Assembly: GCF_002849855.1 (NCBI RefSeq)
Contig: NZ_CP018617.1
Coordinates: forward strand, 434,001-498,000
Source of the DNA: Vibrio azureus
GTDB lineage: Bacteria > Pseudomonadota > Gammaproteobacteria > Enterobacterales > Vibrionaceae
Length of the DNA stretch: 64,000 bases
Reading direction: 5' to 3'
Shown here piece after piece: positions 1 to 9,192 of the stretch (its first letter is position 1; the number at the start of each line of letters is the position of its first letter). The notes beneath the pieces are model-generated. The model did no database searches and was not told the DNA's origin. It was given only the letters and a program-made list of their open reading frames with translations. The position numbers and the translations under genes were made by a program.

Positions 1-26
1 GAATTTAACTTAGCTGGATATGACGT

Positions 27-1055
27 TTATTTCACTTGCCACTCGATTTTTTCATTGGCACGGATTGGAACCACAATATCTTGACCAAAAGGCATCGATT
101 CTGCGACGTCCCAAGACGCTTTTTCTAATGTAACGGTGTCGCTATTACGAGGAATACCGTAAAAGTCTGGGCCGTTAAAGCTTGCAAACGCTTCAAGATT
201 TTCTAATTTGCCTTCATTTTCGAACACTTCTGCGTAAAGCTCTAGGGCTGCATGAGCAGTGTATGACCCCGCACAACCACAAGCCGACTCTTTTGCTCCT
301 TTAGCGTGTGGTGCAGAATCGGTACCAAGGAAGAATTTTTTACTGCCGCTAGTGGCTGCCTTGATCAATGCTTGCTGGTGGGTATTGCGCTTCAGGATAG
401 GTAAGCAGTAAAAATGCGGTTTAATACCACCGACGAGCATGTGATTGCGGTTAAACAATAAATGGTGAGCCGTGATGGTGGCTGCGACGTTATCAGAAGC
501 GTTATGCACAAATTGAGCAGCGTCTGCAGTTGTTATGTGCTCTAGAACAATTTTTAAGTTCGGGAAGTCGTTCACAATTGGAGCTAATACGCTATCAAGA
601 AACGCTTTCTCACGATCGAAGATATCGACGTCATGATGGGTCACTTCGCCATGAACTAACAGCAACATACCCACTTCTTCCATAGCTTCCAGAACATGGT
701 AGATATTTTTAGCGTCAGTGACGCCAGAATCAGAGTTAGTCGTGGCACCGGCAGGGTACAGTTTAGCTGCAACAATGTGGCCAGTGGCTTTTGCTTTGCG
801 TATTTCATCTGGCGTTGTGTTATCAGTCAGGTACAGTGCCATAAGTGGCTCAAACTGTTCTCCGTGCTCTTCAGCGAGGATACGATCACGGTAGGCTAAT
901 GCCATCTCAGTATCGGTAACGGGTGGGACGGTATTCGGCATGATCAGTGCTCGACCGTTGTAACGGCTAATATCGCGAACCGTATCTTTAAGAACTTCGC
1001 CATCGCGAAGGTGAACGTGCCAGTCGTCAGGACGAGTAATTGTCAGTGTTGTCAT
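27..1055 (-). CDS. pyrC: Dihydroorotase, pyrimidine biosynthesis
   Basis: PyrC reversibly cyclises carbamoyl-aspartate to dihydroorotate, the third step of de novo pyrimidine synthesis, in the cytoplasm. The 342-residue product has the full class II dihydroorotase layout: the zinc motif DWHVHLRD (His13, His15), the lysine that is carboxylated in this family in AAKLYPAG, the later metal histidines in VHGEV and LEHITT, and the catalytic aspartate in LGTDSAPH. I start at the ATG at 1055, preceded by GGGAG at a good distance; a longer frame to 1094 lacks a better ribosome site. Length matches the E. coli-type enzyme (about 348). It is complete, with only 26 bases of window beyond its stop. The reductase gene at 1586 diverges from it, with a small membrane-protein gene between. 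Confidence 0.97.
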   Translation of the reverse strand: MTTLTITRPDDWHVHLRDGEVLKDTVRDISRYNGRALIMPNTVPPVTDTEMALAYRDRILAEEHGEQFEPLMALYLTDNTTPDEIRKAKATGHIVAAKLYPAGATTNSDSGVTDAKNIYHVLEAMEEVGMLLLVHGEVTHHDVDIFDREKAFLDSVLAPIVNDFPNLKIVLEHITTADAAQFVHNASDNVAATITAHHLLFNRNHMLVGGIKPHFYCLPILKRNTHQQALIKAATSGSKKFFLGTDSAPHAKGAKESACGCAGSYTAHAALELYAEVFENEGKLENLEAFASFNGPDFYGIPRNSDTVTLEKASWDVAESMPFGQDIVVPIRANEKIEWQVK

Positions 1056-1210
1056 TGATTGCTCCCACCATGTAAGAATTGTGATTGGAGCCAAAACGCC
1101 GCTTTTACCTCAAGAGCAAACGCTTGCGCTTAGGCGACAGGATGATAGAGGAATTCCCTTATAATTTCATCACATTTATTGACTTTTATCGTTGCTGGGA
1201 GCGTAAATGC

Positions 1211-1372
1211 CTATTTCATTGTCAACCAAAGGGCGTGAATCGTCCCGGGAAGGAAGAAAAAGAAAGTCAGTATCAGATTGATAAAGAAGTCTTTTTCTAG
1301 ACCTTTTTCCATATATACCGCGACTGGAGGAAGAATAAGGCAAAGTAGGATAAGTATCAGTTTTCTGTCCAC
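1211..1372 (-). CDS. Small Pmp3/YqaE-family membrane protein (GTG start)
   Basis: A 53-residue protein read from a GTG codon, with AGAGG eight bases upstream. It starts VDRKLILILLCLILPPVAVY and ends GTIHALWLTMK. It has two hydrophobic segments, the first containing the LCLILPPVAVY motif typical of the Pmp3/YqaE (UPF0057) family, separated by a short charged loop (MEKGLEKDFF). Members are small two-helix inner-membrane proteins linked in other organisms to membrane potential and salt stress; the role here is inferred only from family. It lies on the same strand as pyrC, about 155 bases upstream of it, so could be cotranscribed. Its size and non-ATG start make it easy to miss. Confidence 0.85.
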   Translation of the reverse strand: MDRKLILILLCLILPPVAVYMEKGLEKDFFINLILTFFFFLPGTIHALWLTMK

Positions 1373-1585
1373 GATGATGACCTCTGTAAATAAATTATCA
1401 TAAAATAATAAGCGCCGTGCATGCCGACATAAACAATGAGTCGAGGCTGTCTAGCGTTAGTTGTTAACCTTAATAACTAAACATGTTGATTTTATTGTTT
1501 ATGATTCGGTTTATAATCCTTGGAAGCATCGGGCTCAGAGCATATGATAGTTCAACATTTAAAAAGTACCTTAAGGAAGCGGGTT

Positions 1586-3403
1586 ATGTCGTCATTTACT
1601 TTATCGCAAATTAATGTTTTTCCAGTTAAATCCATTGGAGGAGTGGCACTCTCTTCTGCATGGGTAGAGAAACAAGGTTTGAGTTTTGATCGCCGTTTTA
1701 TGGTTGCTAAATCCGATGGGGGAATGGTGACGGCGAGAAAGTTTCCTCAGATGGTGACGATAAAGTCTGCTCTTGTTGCTGATGGGATAGTGTTTAGCAG
1801 TATTGGTGAACAGCCACTAAAGATACGCTACCAAGATTTTAAAATGCAAGAAGCCCCAGCCACGGTTTGGAAAGATAACTTTGTTGCCTACACGACGACC
1901 GATGAAGCCGATGATTGGTTCAGTAAAGTCTTGGGCCAACGCGTTGAGCTTTTATTCACGGGCGAACAATCGAATCGTATCCGTGAAAAAGTGGGCCATA
2001 ATGTCAGTTTTGCCGACGGTTATCCTGTCTTGGTAATCAGCGAAGCGTCACTAGAAGAGCTTAACCGCAGAAGCTCAGAAAAGCACAGTATGGATCAATT
2101 TCGTACCAATCTGGTGATTGCTGGGACTCAACCTTTCGAGGAAGACGCTTGGAAGCGAATCCGTATAGGTGAAGTAGAATTTAACTCAGTCAAAGCCTGT
2201 GAGCGTTGTATTTTAACCACTGTGAACACCGAAAGAGGCACACTCCGTGAGAGCAAAGAACCGCTTAAAACCTTGCAGCAGTTTCGTGCCAATGAACGAG
2301 GCGGAGTGTTCTTTGGTCAAAACCTAGTACCGGTCAATGAAGGGATGATCCGCCAAGGTGATGTGGTTGAAGTACTGGAATATAAACAGCCTGAATTTTA
2401 TGCCGACAATTCACCAAAGCGCATGACGTTAACTTGTGTCGCACGAGAAGAGATCGCCCAAGACTTTGTGACGTTTTGGCTAGAGAGTGAACAAACGGAT
2501 CTGCCAAGTTATCTGCCAGGGCAACATTTGCCGATCGATATTGAGCTCGAAGGGAAAAGAGTTCCTCGTCGCTACACATTATCTTCTAGCCCATCTCGAC
2601 CTGAACGTTATGGGATTTCCGTCAAACGTATCCCGGATGGCCATGTTTCAAACGCGTTACATGACCAATTACAAGTGGGGCAAACGCTCGACGTTCAAGC
2701 ACCAGAAGGGCAGTTCTACCTTGATCCTAGTCGAGAACAGCCACTCTTGTTGCTATCAGCTGGCAGTGGCATTACGCCGATGTTATCTATGGTGCGTTAT
2801 TTAGCCGACCACGATCGATTAAATGACGTTGTGTTCTATCACCAGTGCCGCAGTGAGGCAGACATCCCCTGTCTAACGGAGTTACAAGAACTACAGCGCT
2901 TGCATCCTGGCCTTGATGTACAAATTTGCCTTACTCAGCCTAGTGATGAATGGCAAGGGTTAAAAGGGCGACTTAGCCTTTCTCATATCAAACAGATTCA
3001 GGCGTTAGAGCAGAGACAAGTGTTTGTATGTGGCCCTGATGGTTTTATGCAAAAAGCCAAAAACTTATTGCTTAAAAAAGGCTTACCAGTTGATAACTAT
3101 CATCAAGAAGCGTTTGGTGTCGCCTTCACTGCACCAAAAGAGATCAAACAAGTTGAGCTTGAGTTTAATGGGACTAAGTTTGTTGGTAACAATCAAAAAA
3201 CATTACTTGAGCAAGCAGAGGATGCAGGGAAGAGCATTGTGCATAGCTGCCGTGCAGGTTTATGTGGAGCGTGTAAAGTGAATGTAGTATCTGGACAAGT
3301 GGATCAACCTGAAGTATTGGCGTTAACAGAAGAAGAACGTGCGATGGGTACGGTGCTCGCTTGTTGTGCCGTGCCAACCACGGATGTGACATTTACCGAC
3401 TAA
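1586..3403 (+). CDS. MOSC-domain NADH oxidoreductase with C-terminal 2Fe-2S ferredoxin (Hcr-like)
   Basis: A 605-residue fusion. Residues ~1-270 are a MOSC N-terminal barrel plus MOSC domain (the family cysteine is in KACERCILTTVN). Residues ~305-510 are a ferredoxin-NADP reductase module with the flavin motif RRYTLSSSPSRP and the nucleotide motif LLLSAGSGITPMLSM. The last ~85 residues are a plant-type ferredoxin with the cysteine ladder CRAGLCGAC...C. It therefore passes electrons from NAD(P)H through FAD to a 2Fe-2S centre. Family members are called hybrid-cluster-protein reductases or YcbX-like proteins; the acceptor is not shown by sequence, and MOSC domains elsewhere reduce N-hydroxylated compounds with molybdenum cofactor. 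The ATG at 1586 follows AAGGA; an upstream frame to 1520 has no good ribosome site. No hcp gene is in the window. Confidence 0.88.
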   Translation: MSSFTLSQINVFPVKSIGGVALSSAWVEKQGLSFDRRFMVAKSDGGMVTARKFPQMVTIKSALVADGIVFSSIGEQPLKIRYQDFKMQEAPATVWKDNFVAYTTTDEADDWFSKVLGQRVELLFTGEQSNRIREKVGHNVSFADGYPVLVISEASLEELNRRSSEKHSMDQFRTNLVIAGTQPFEEDAWKRIRIGEVEFNSVKACERCILTTVNTERGTLRESKEPLKTLQQFRANERGGVFFGQNLVPVNEGMIRQGDVVEVLEYKQPEFYADNSPKRMTLTCVAREEIAQDFVTFWLESEQTDLPSYLPGQHLPIDIELEGKRVPRRYTLSSSPSRPERYGISVKRIPDGHVSNALHDQLQVGQTLDVQAPEGQFYLDPSREQPLLLLSAGSGITPMLSMVRYLADHDRLNDVVFYHQCRSEADIPCLTELQELQRLHPGLDVQICLTQPSDEWQGLKGRLSLSHIKQIQALEQRQVFVCGPDGFMQKAKNLLLKKGLPVDNYHQEAFGVAFTAPKEIKQVELEFNGTKFVGNNQKTLLEQAEDAGKSIVHSCRAGLCGACKVNVVSGQVDQPEVLALTEEERAMGTVLACCAVPTTDVTFTD

Positions 3404-3417
3404 GCGCTAGTTTGTAA

Positions 3418-3450
3418 ATATACCCAAGCCTCTTAAGGTGGCTTGGGTAT
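3418..3450. repeat. Vibrio intergenic palindrome (acts as terminator)
   Basis: TACCCAAGCC and GGCTTGGGTA form a perfect 10-base inverted repeat around a short loop. It is the first copy of a repeat family seen through the window (core TATACCCAAG...CTTGGGTATA). It sits between the convergent reductase and nadE genes, where it probably ends transcription. Confidence 0.8.
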
Positions 3451-3550
3451 CATTCCCATCACCTATATTATCCATAAAAAGTGGCGGTAAACTGACCGCC
3501 ACTGATGTTTGTTGCTAAGGCCACAACAGAATGTTTAAACGTAGAACGTT

Positions 3551-4381
3551 TTAATCGTAGATCGTCGGGATGGGTTGACGTTTGTGCTGCGTGGCTTTGT
3601 AAATGGCAATCAGACGCTCACTGACTTGCTCTGATACGGGCTTACCTTCCAGAAAATCATCAATTTGGTCGTAGCTGAGGTTAAGCGCATCTTCATCGGC
3701 TTTTTGTGGATCAAGTTCTTCTAAATCTGCTGTCGGTACTTTCTTCACTAACTGTTCAGGCGCACCTAATGTGGCGGCTACTTCACGAACTTGACGCTTG
3801 CTAAGGCCAAAAAGCGGAGCAAGGTCACAAGCGCCATCGCCGAACTTGGTGTAGAAGCCTGTGATATTTTCTGCTGAGTGGTCAGTGCCTAAAACTAAAC
3901 CACCTACATAACCCGCGATTTCGTATTGAGCCACCATACGCGCACGTGCTTTAACATTGCCTTTAACAAAGTCGACTTTTGCGTTATCCGTTGGCAGTAA
4001 GCCTGTGCCTTCAAGAGCGGCATGAGAAGCGGCATGTAGGCCATCAACACCGGGCTTGATATTCACAGAAACCGCGTGAGAAGGTTGAATAAATGAAAGT
4101 GCAAGCTGAGCCTCATCTTCGTCTTTTTGTTCACCATAAGGCAGGCGAACAGCGATAAATTGATAAGTGGCTTCACCTTCGCTGTCGTTAAGTTGGTTTA
4201 CCGCAAGCTGTGCTAATCGGCCACACGTTGTTGAATCAACACCTCCACTAATACCCAGTACAAGCGATTTACAACCAGAGGCCTGAAGCTTCTGTTTAAT
4301 AAAATTAACGCGGCGTTCAATTTCAAAATGCGGATCGATAGAGGGTAATACTCGCATTTCATCACGGATGGATTGTTCCAT
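3551..4381 (-). CDS. nadE: Ammonia-dependent NAD synthetase
   Basis: NadE converts nicotinate adenine dinucleotide, ATP and ammonia to NAD. At 276 residues it is the length of the single-domain, ammonia-using enzyme and lacks the glutaminase domain of longer forms. The ATP pyrophosphatase loop SGGVDS is at residues 45-50, and the family motif [25 protein letters not shown] follows later as an interrupted match ([17 protein letters not shown] segment). It starts at an ATG at 4381. The divergent neighbour on the plus strand is a NadD-like adenylyltransferase, the preceding pathway step, so the two form a small NAD-synthesis pair. Confidence 0.96.
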   Translation of the reverse strand: MEQSIRDEMRVLPSIDPHFEIERRVNFIKQKLQASGCKSLVLGISGGVDSTTCGRLAQLAVNQLNDSEGEATYQFIAVRLPYGEQKDEDEAQLALSFIQPSHAVSVNIKPGVDGLHAASHAALEGTGLLPTDNAKVDFVKGNVKARARMVAQYEIAGYVGGLVLGTDHSAENITGFYTKFGDGACDLAPLFGLSKRQVREVAATLGAPEQLVKKVPTADLEELDPQKADEDALNLSYDQIDDFLEGKPVSEQVSERLIAIYKATQHKRQPIPTIYD

Positions 4382-4600
4382 TACGGTTTCCTTTTCCTGA
4401 AAAGAGGGACGACATCAAATCTGTATTTACTTTGTTTCTGTACCCACATTGTTAATGCTGTGGGGCGTCACTTCAAGAGAAAATCTCAGATAGCTCCCCA
4501 AGAGGCACGTCAACAATGGTCCCCGGCTGGTTAATTGATCAAAAACCACTCATTTAAACTCAGCCATTATCAATTTGATGCCAAAAAGCACTAAAGTTAC

Positions 4601-4622
4601 TTGGGTATAGTATCATACCCAA
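4601..4622. repeat. Short inverted repeat of the TTGGGTA family
   Basis: TTGGGTA (4601-4607) and TACCCAA (4616-4622) are inverted around eight bases. This is the outer end of the window's palindrome family, in reverse order. It lies in the divergent nadE/nadD-like promoter region. Confidence 0.55.
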
Positions 4623-4665
4623 TTGATCGGATTAGAACACTCCCAACCACAGGAAAGTCTCGGAT

Positions 4666-5187
4666 ATGAAAAAAATCGCGGTTTTTGGTAGCGCATTTAA
4701 CCCGCCTAGTTTAGGTCATAAAAGTGTGATCGAATCACTCAGTCACTTTGATCATATTTTGCTCGAACCGAGTATTGCTCATGCTTGGGGTAAAACCATG
4801 TTGGATTACCAAGTTCGGTGTAAATTGGTGGATGCATTTATCGAAGATATGGGGCTTTGTAAGGTGACTCGTTCCCATTTTGAACAAGAGTTACTTAAAC
4901 CAAACCAGAGTGTTACGACATTTGAGTTGTTAGAAAAAATTCAAGAAAACCATCCAAGTGCCGATATAACTTTTGTAATAGGACCTGACAATTTTTTTAA
5001 ATTTGCTAACTTTTACAAAGCGGAAGAAATTTTAGCACGTTGGAGTGTGATGGCTTGCCCTGAAAAAGTGAAGATCAGAAGTACCGATATTCGTGGTGCT
5101 TTGCAAGCGAGTCAAAGTATTGAACACCTCACTACGCCAACAGTACGTGCACTTCTGCTTGATGAGGGGCTGTATCTAGAGGAGTAA
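4666..5187 (+). CDS. NadD-like nicotinate-nucleotide adenylyltransferase
   Basis: A 173-residue nucleotidyltransferase of the NadD/CoaD/NMNAT superfamily. It has the N-terminal ATP-binding motif GSAFNPPSLGH (residues 8-18, a variant of GxFDPxHxGH) and the C-terminal IRSTDIRGAL motif (a variant of ISSTxIR). It would adenylylate nicotinate or nicotinamide mononucleotide. Housekeeping NadD is normally about 215 residues, so this shorter form may be a second or specialised enzyme; substrate cannot be read from sequence. It is transcribed away from nadE. The stop overlaps the region of the next gene's start, suggesting cotranscription with the exported protein at 5189. Confidence 0.85.
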   Translation: MKKIAVFGSAFNPPSLGHKSVIESLSHFDHILLEPSIAHAWGKTMLDYQVRCKLVDAFIEDMGLCKVTRSHFEQELLKPNQSVTTFELLEKIQENHPSADITFVIGPDNFFKFANFYKAEEILARWSVMACPEKVKIRSTDIRGALQASQSIEHLTTPTVRALLLDEGLYLEE

Positions 5188-5188
5188 A

Positions 5189-5698
5189 GTGATTGTGTGC
5201 ATCAGAGTGTGGTTGAAACCCATCCTAGCGTTACTTTTGTTGATCACTCATTCGGTCATTTCATCGGCGTTTGCGTGTATTGTTTTTACCGAACGGTCCA
5301 TTCTCTTTGCCGATGACTCAATGATGATGTGCGACCTCGATGGCTTTGTTGCTGCGCCAGACTCGTTCTTATCAAGCATAGAAGCCCCATTCAGCCCTGA
5401 TGTCCCTAATGAATATAAAGACAACTATTGGGAGCAATGGGCACTGCCCACCAAAGACAACCCGATTCTGACCAAAAAGCACAAGAGCCAGTATTTTGGT
5501 TTGGGTTTTTGGTTACCCGAGTCATTACAAAGTGAAGAAACCCCTATGGGGAGCGAAGAGTGGCTTCGCAATCATGGCTTAATGTTCAGTTTCGGTTTTG
5601 GTGATAAACACGATGACTCGCCGAGAATTCGATTTGACTATCGTTGGCATGTTCAGCATGATCCGGATTGGAGAATGCAAATAGAAGTTCCCTTCTGA
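5189..5698 (+). CDS. Exported protein of unknown function
   Basis: A 169-residue protein with an N-terminal hydrophobic stretch (PILALLLLITHSVISSAFA, residues ~11-29) that looks like a Sec signal ending in an AFA cleavage site. The mature part is acidic and aromatic-rich, with no motif I recognise; it ends in a segment (RIRFDYRWHV...MQIEVPF) that could be an outer-membrane-type terminal beta strand, but that is weak. The start is a GTG two bases after the preceding stop, with GAGGAG upstream, so translation is probably coupled to the NadD-like gene. No functional link is evident. Confidence 0.65.
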   Translation: MIVCIRVWLKPILALLLLITHSVISSAFACIVFTERSILFADDSMMMCDLDGFVAAPDSFLSSIEAPFSPDVPNEYKDNYWEQWALPTKDNPILTKKHKSQYFGLGFWLPESLQSEETPMGSEEWLRNHGLMFSFGFGDKHDDSPRIRFDYRWHVQHDPDWRMQIEVPF

Positions 5699-5711
5699 GC
5701 ATCTTTCCCTG

Positions 5712-6320
5712 CTAAAGCACTTCACCAAACACAAGCAAACAGAGCTGTTCGTACTCTTCGTTATTACCGTTAAATAGTGTGTCGACGATCACTTGCTGTT
5801 TTTTGCCAGAGAGCTTCATTTTTCTCGCTTCTCTCAACGTCAGTATTAAACACAGATCAATGGCGATTTGGGATTCACAGTTAGGGTGCCATTGGTTAAT
5901 CGAATCTGTAAGAACAGAGCTGTTCAACATTGGTTTTAAAGTGAGTACTTCATGTTTAACGACAGTCAATAAGTCGAGTTGTTGCGCAGAACGGCTTTTC
6001 ACTTCGGCCATCTTTTCAATTAACGCCACCAGCAAAGCAGAAGGTTTGATGAAACCGGCTTGCTGAGCAAATTTTTCTTGGAGTCGTAGGGAAAAATCGC
6101 AGCGCAGAATCTGGGTATTTGGTACACAAGTAATAGAATTCAAACAACCTTGAGGAATCCAAAAGTATTGGCCAGGCTCAATGGCATACTCATGTTTGCC
6201 TAACTTAACGATAGCTAAACCTTCTGAAACGGAGAGTAAACTGTGTTTCAACGCCTTCTTTCGGGTTGAGACGGTGAGGAAAGGAAAGCGGTTACTGTTA
6301 AATTCAATTGCGTAGTTCAT
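5712..6320 (-). CDS. AraC-type cupin regulator, short form
   Basis: A 202-residue protein with an N-terminal cupin-like sensor half (KHSLLSVSEGLAIVKLGKHE, then IEPGQYFWIPQGCLNSI) as in the AraC ligand-binding domain. The C-terminal half holds only one poorly conserved helix-turn-helix-like segment (AIDLCLILTLREARKMKLSG). Typical AraC regulators are 260-300 residues with two helix-turn-helix units, so DNA binding here is uncertain; it could be a degenerate regulator or a stand-alone sensor. I start at the ATG at 6320 rather than the TTG at 6332. It converges with the exported-protein gene. Confidence 0.6.
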   Translation of the reverse strand: MNYAIEFNSNRFPFLTVSTRKKALKHSLLSVSEGLAIVKLGKHEYAIEPGQYFWIPQGCLNSITCVPNTQILRCDFSLRLQEKFAQQAGFIKPSALLVALIEKMAEVKSRSAQQLDLLTVVKHEVLTLKPMLNSSVLTDSINQWHPNCESQIAIDLCLILTLREARKMKLSGKKQQVIVDTLFNGNNEEYEQLCLLVFGEVL

Positions 6321-6403
6321 TGTATATACCAAAGTTCTGGACCGATAAGAGTACCGTTAATCCTGAGTAATGCCAACTAGGTCGAGGATTATTTTCATAA
6401 CTT

Positions 6404-6500
6404 ATATACCCAAGCATCTTGAGGTCACTTGGGCATATACCCAAATGACCTCGAGGTCAGGCTCGCTGAACAGGGTACCTTAATGTGACTTGGGTATATC
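6404..6500. repeat. Compound Vibrio intergenic palindrome
   Basis: At least two overlapping copies of the TATACCCAAG...CTTGGGTATA element, separated by a GACCTCGAGGTC palindrome. They fill the upstream gap of the AraC-type gene. The rest of 6321-6685 holds the acyltransferase promoter region and nothing else I can identify. Confidence 0.75.
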
Positions 6501-6685
6501 TATTATGTTTGAAATAAAAAAAGAGTTGAAATAAACATTATTGATATAAAACAACATTCTTAATGTTTATCAACAAAATTGAGTGCCAAGACTGGTATGA
6601 CCATGTCAAAAGTCCAGTATGAAGTGCTGCGGGGGGACAAAACTATGCGTAGAATGGCCTCGTCCTTTTTAACTCGAATCAAATA

Positions 6686-7795
6686 ATGACTGCGAATACT
6701 GACCCTTATATTGAAATTCGTCCTTATAACGATGACGAAATCCCAGCTGCATTGGATCGCTTGATCCAAGATGATGAATTCATCGGCGCTATCTTAGAGC
6801 ATCGATTTGCCAATAAAGCGAATTGGTTCAAGGCGTTAATGAGCCCTATTTTGCGTTTTTACTTGAAAAGAAAGTGGAGCAAACTGAACTCAGTAGAGTC
6901 GATTCAATTTGAGGTGAAAAAATATCTAAGGGATACACTGCGTAAAACAACAGACGGTGTGACTTTTTCTGGTTTAGATAAATTGGACAAAGACAGTGCT
7001 TATCTCTTCGTGTCGAACCACAGAGACATCGCCATGGATCCTGCTCTCGTAAACCTAGGTCTACACCAATATGGGCATAAAACGGTACGGATTGCCATTG
7101 GTGATAACCTGCTGAAAAAGCCCTGCGCGACAGAGCTGATGAAACTGAATAAAAGTTTCATCGTAAAGCGTTCAGCAAAAGGCCCACGAGAGATGATGAA
7201 AGTGCTTGGGCAGCTTTCTGGCTATATTAAGCACTCATTGGAGACGGGCAACTCTATCTGGATTGCTCAAAAAGAAGGCCGAGCAAAAGACGGCAATGAC
7301 TTTACCGACCCTGCCATCTTAAAAATGTTCCATGTTGAAGGACGCAAACAGAAATTAAGCTTCGGTGAATACACACGCTCACTAAAAATTGTGCCAGTTT
7401 CTATCTCTTATGAAAATGACCCTTGTGATCTCGCCAAAGCCAATGAGTTGTTCCAGAAAGCTGAACATGGCCATTATGAAAAAGGTGAGTTTGAAGATAT
7501 CGAAAGCATTATCCAAGGCATCATTGGTTATAAAGGCCGAGTAGACGTCGTTTTTGGCGATGTGATTGATCAAGAGTTTGAATCACCTGAAGAGTTAGCA
7601 GCCGAGCTTGACCGTCAGATTCACCGTAATTATCGACTATTCCCGGTTAATTTACTTGCATCAGGTCATGAAGATGAGAGCATTACTGAGCAAGTTAAAT
7701 CCCAATGGGCAGATAAGCTTGCTCAATTGCCAACGGGTGCACAGCCTTTCTTAACCGCGAGTTACGCGAACCCAGTAAAAAACCACGATTCATAG
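6686..7795 (+). CDS. PlsC-type glycerol-phosphate acyltransferase family protein
   Basis: A 369-residue member of the glycerolipid acyltransferase superfamily, which transfers acyl chains to lysophospholipid or glycerol-phosphate acceptors. The family catalytic region is SNHRDIAMDPAL near residue 110, a variant of the H-x4-D motif with one extra residue, and the substrate-binding motif is WIAQKEGRAKDG near residue 192. No transmembrane helix is obvious, unlike PlsC. Length exceeds PlsC (about 245) because of N- and C-terminal extensions. Acceptor specificity is unknown. A hairpin at 7803 follows the stop. Confidence 0.82.
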   Translation: MTANTDPYIEIRPYNDDEIPAALDRLIQDDEFIGAILEHRFANKANWFKALMSPILRFYLKRKWSKLNSVESIQFEVKKYLRDTLRKTTDGVTFSGLDKLDKDSAYLFVSNHRDIAMDPALVNLGLHQYGHKTVRIAIGDNLLKKPCATELMKLNKSFIVKRSAKGPREMMKVLGQLSGYIKHSLETGNSIWIAQKEGRAKDGNDFTDPAILKMFHVEGRKQKLSFGEYTRSLKIVPVSISYENDPCDLAKANELFQKAEHGHYEKGEFEDIESIIQGIIGYKGRVDVVFGDVIDQEFESPEELAAELDRQIHRNYRLFPVNLLASGHEDESITEQVKSQWADKLAQLPTGAQPFLTASYANPVKNHDS

Positions 7796-7802
7796 TGGAT
7801 CA

Positions 7803-7831
7803 GGCCTAAGGCGTATACATCGTCTTAGGCC
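7803..7831 (+). terminator. Hairpin after acyltransferase gene
   Basis: GGCCTAAG and CTTAGGCC pair perfectly around 13 bases. There is no clear T-run after it, so it may stabilise the message or stop transcription weakly. Confidence 0.5.
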
Positions 7832-8047
7832 GAGCTAATGACAGTGCCAGATAAACGCACTCTGAGTTAAGCATTGTAACCCTTCAGGTTAGTGAATATT
7901 AGACGACACTCATTCCCAAATTATAACCTCCCGATCATTCTTCAGATTCTTGAGTAAATAAACCAAACCTATTCCAGTGATAAGCATAACCGATTGTTGT
8001 TGTAGCACGAAGATCAGTAACCTTGTCTGATATTTAGGAGAGGAAAC

Positions 8048-8899
8048 ATGGTCAAAAAAGCAATTGTCGTTGAAGGTGGAGCAATGCGTGGTGTCTTTGC
8101 CAGTGGAGTATTGGATGCATTTTTAGCACAAAGCTACAAGCCGTTTGATTTTGCCATCGGCGTTTCGGCAGGAGCATCGAATTTAGTGGGCTATTTAACC
8201 GATTACCCGCATCGCAGCATTAATGTCATCACTCAATTGGCAACCAGCAAACGCTTTTTTGATCCGAGTCGTTTTTTGAAAGGCGGAGACTTGATCGATG
8301 TAAAATGGCTATTTGAAGAGTCCAATCGCCTTTACCCCATCGATGAAGAGAAATTGTTTGATGGTATTCCGTTGATCGCGACAACGACAAACATAGATAC
8401 TGGTAAAGCAGATTACTATCATGTGAATCGACATAATTTTAATAGCACAATGGAAGCGACAACAGCATTACCTATTGCTTACAAACAAACTCCCTGTTTT
8501 TCTGGCGGCTGCTACACTGATGGTGGACTTGCCGATTCCATCCCGGTAAGAGAGGCGTACAGACGTGGTGCCAGAGATATTACGGTTATCCTTTCGCATC
8601 CCTTGGACTATGAGAAAAAGCCAGTAAAAACGCCTTGGTTGATTAAGAAACTGTTTTCCGAGTACCCAAAAATGGCACAAGCTATGCTGCAGCGAGCAGA
8701 AAATTATAATGCGTCACTGGATTTTATTCGTAATCCACCCGAGGATCTTAATATTCATGTTATCGCACCACCAACGGGATTTAGTGTACGACGCTTGTCT
8801 ATGCGACAATCTGTATTATTAGAAGGTTATGAAATGGGGCTCGAAGCGGGGCGTGTACACCTTGCAGAGCACGTCTACTCAGGCACGCTAGATGACTAA
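8048..8899 (+). CDS. Patatin-like phospholipase (YjjU-type)
   Basis: A 283-residue patatin-family lipid acyl hydrolase. The serine/aspartate dyad is visible: nucleophile Ser40 in GVSAG and Asp158 in DGG, with the oxyanion glycine-rich loop EGGAMRG at residues 9-15. No signal peptide, so probably cytoplasmic or membrane-associated. AGGAG and AGGAAAC precede the ATG. The next gene overlaps its end by eight bases. Patatins cleave phospholipid acyl esters; substrate here is unknown. The neighbouring acyltransferase makes a lipid-remodelling role plausible, which is inference. Confidence 0.88.
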   Translation: MVKKAIVVEGGAMRGVFASGVLDAFLAQSYKPFDFAIGVSAGASNLVGYLTDYPHRSINVITQLATSKRFFDPSRFLKGGDLIDVKWLFEESNRLYPIDEEKLFDGIPLIATTTNIDTGKADYYHVNRHNFNSTMEATTALPIAYKQTPCFSGGCYTDGGLADSIPVREAYRRGARDITVILSHPLDYEKKPVKTPWLIKKLFSEYPKMAQAMLQRAENYNASLDFIRNPPEDLNIHVIAPPTGFSVRRLSMRQSVLLEGYEMGLEAGRVHLAEHVYSGTLDD

Positions 8900-9155
8900 T
8901 ATGAATCGTCACACTACCACAGGGGTGCTCTTTTCGCTGTTATCGCTGAGTACCTTGGTGTATATCATGATGAATGGCTCCAATATGTCACTACTTCGAT
9001 GGCCTTATGAAGCTTTCCAAGGCCTGGCTTTCGCTTTAGTTTGGGGATTTGGTATATCGGTAGTAGCCGGTTATTCAACTGCCATTATTTTTGTTATGAG
9101 CGTCGTGATAGGAAGCTTCTTGTTAGGGCGTAAACTCTCTCGTTATTTTGGATAA
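8892..9155 (+). CDS. Small membrane protein of unknown function
   Basis: An 87-residue protein with three hydrophobic stretches (around residues 10-27, 42-60 and 63-78) and few charges apart from the ends. Its start overlaps the patatin gene by eight bases, so it is translated from the same message; a second ATG nine bases on is also possible. I recognise no family. It ends before the convergent leucine-rich-repeat gene. Confidence 0.65.
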   Translation: MTNMNRHTTTGVLFSLLSLSTLVYIMMNGSNMSLLRWPYEAFQGLAFALVWGFGISVVAGYSTAIIFVMSVVIGSFLLGRKLSRYFG

Positions 9156-9192
9156 TATGGGCAGCGTTACTTTTTCTGTAGTATCACTTTCG

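Noticed and set aside
1085..1300. 71-residue plus-strand frame upstream of pyrC
   Set aside because: It is antisense to the Pmp3/YqaE gene, has no ribosome site and no family look.
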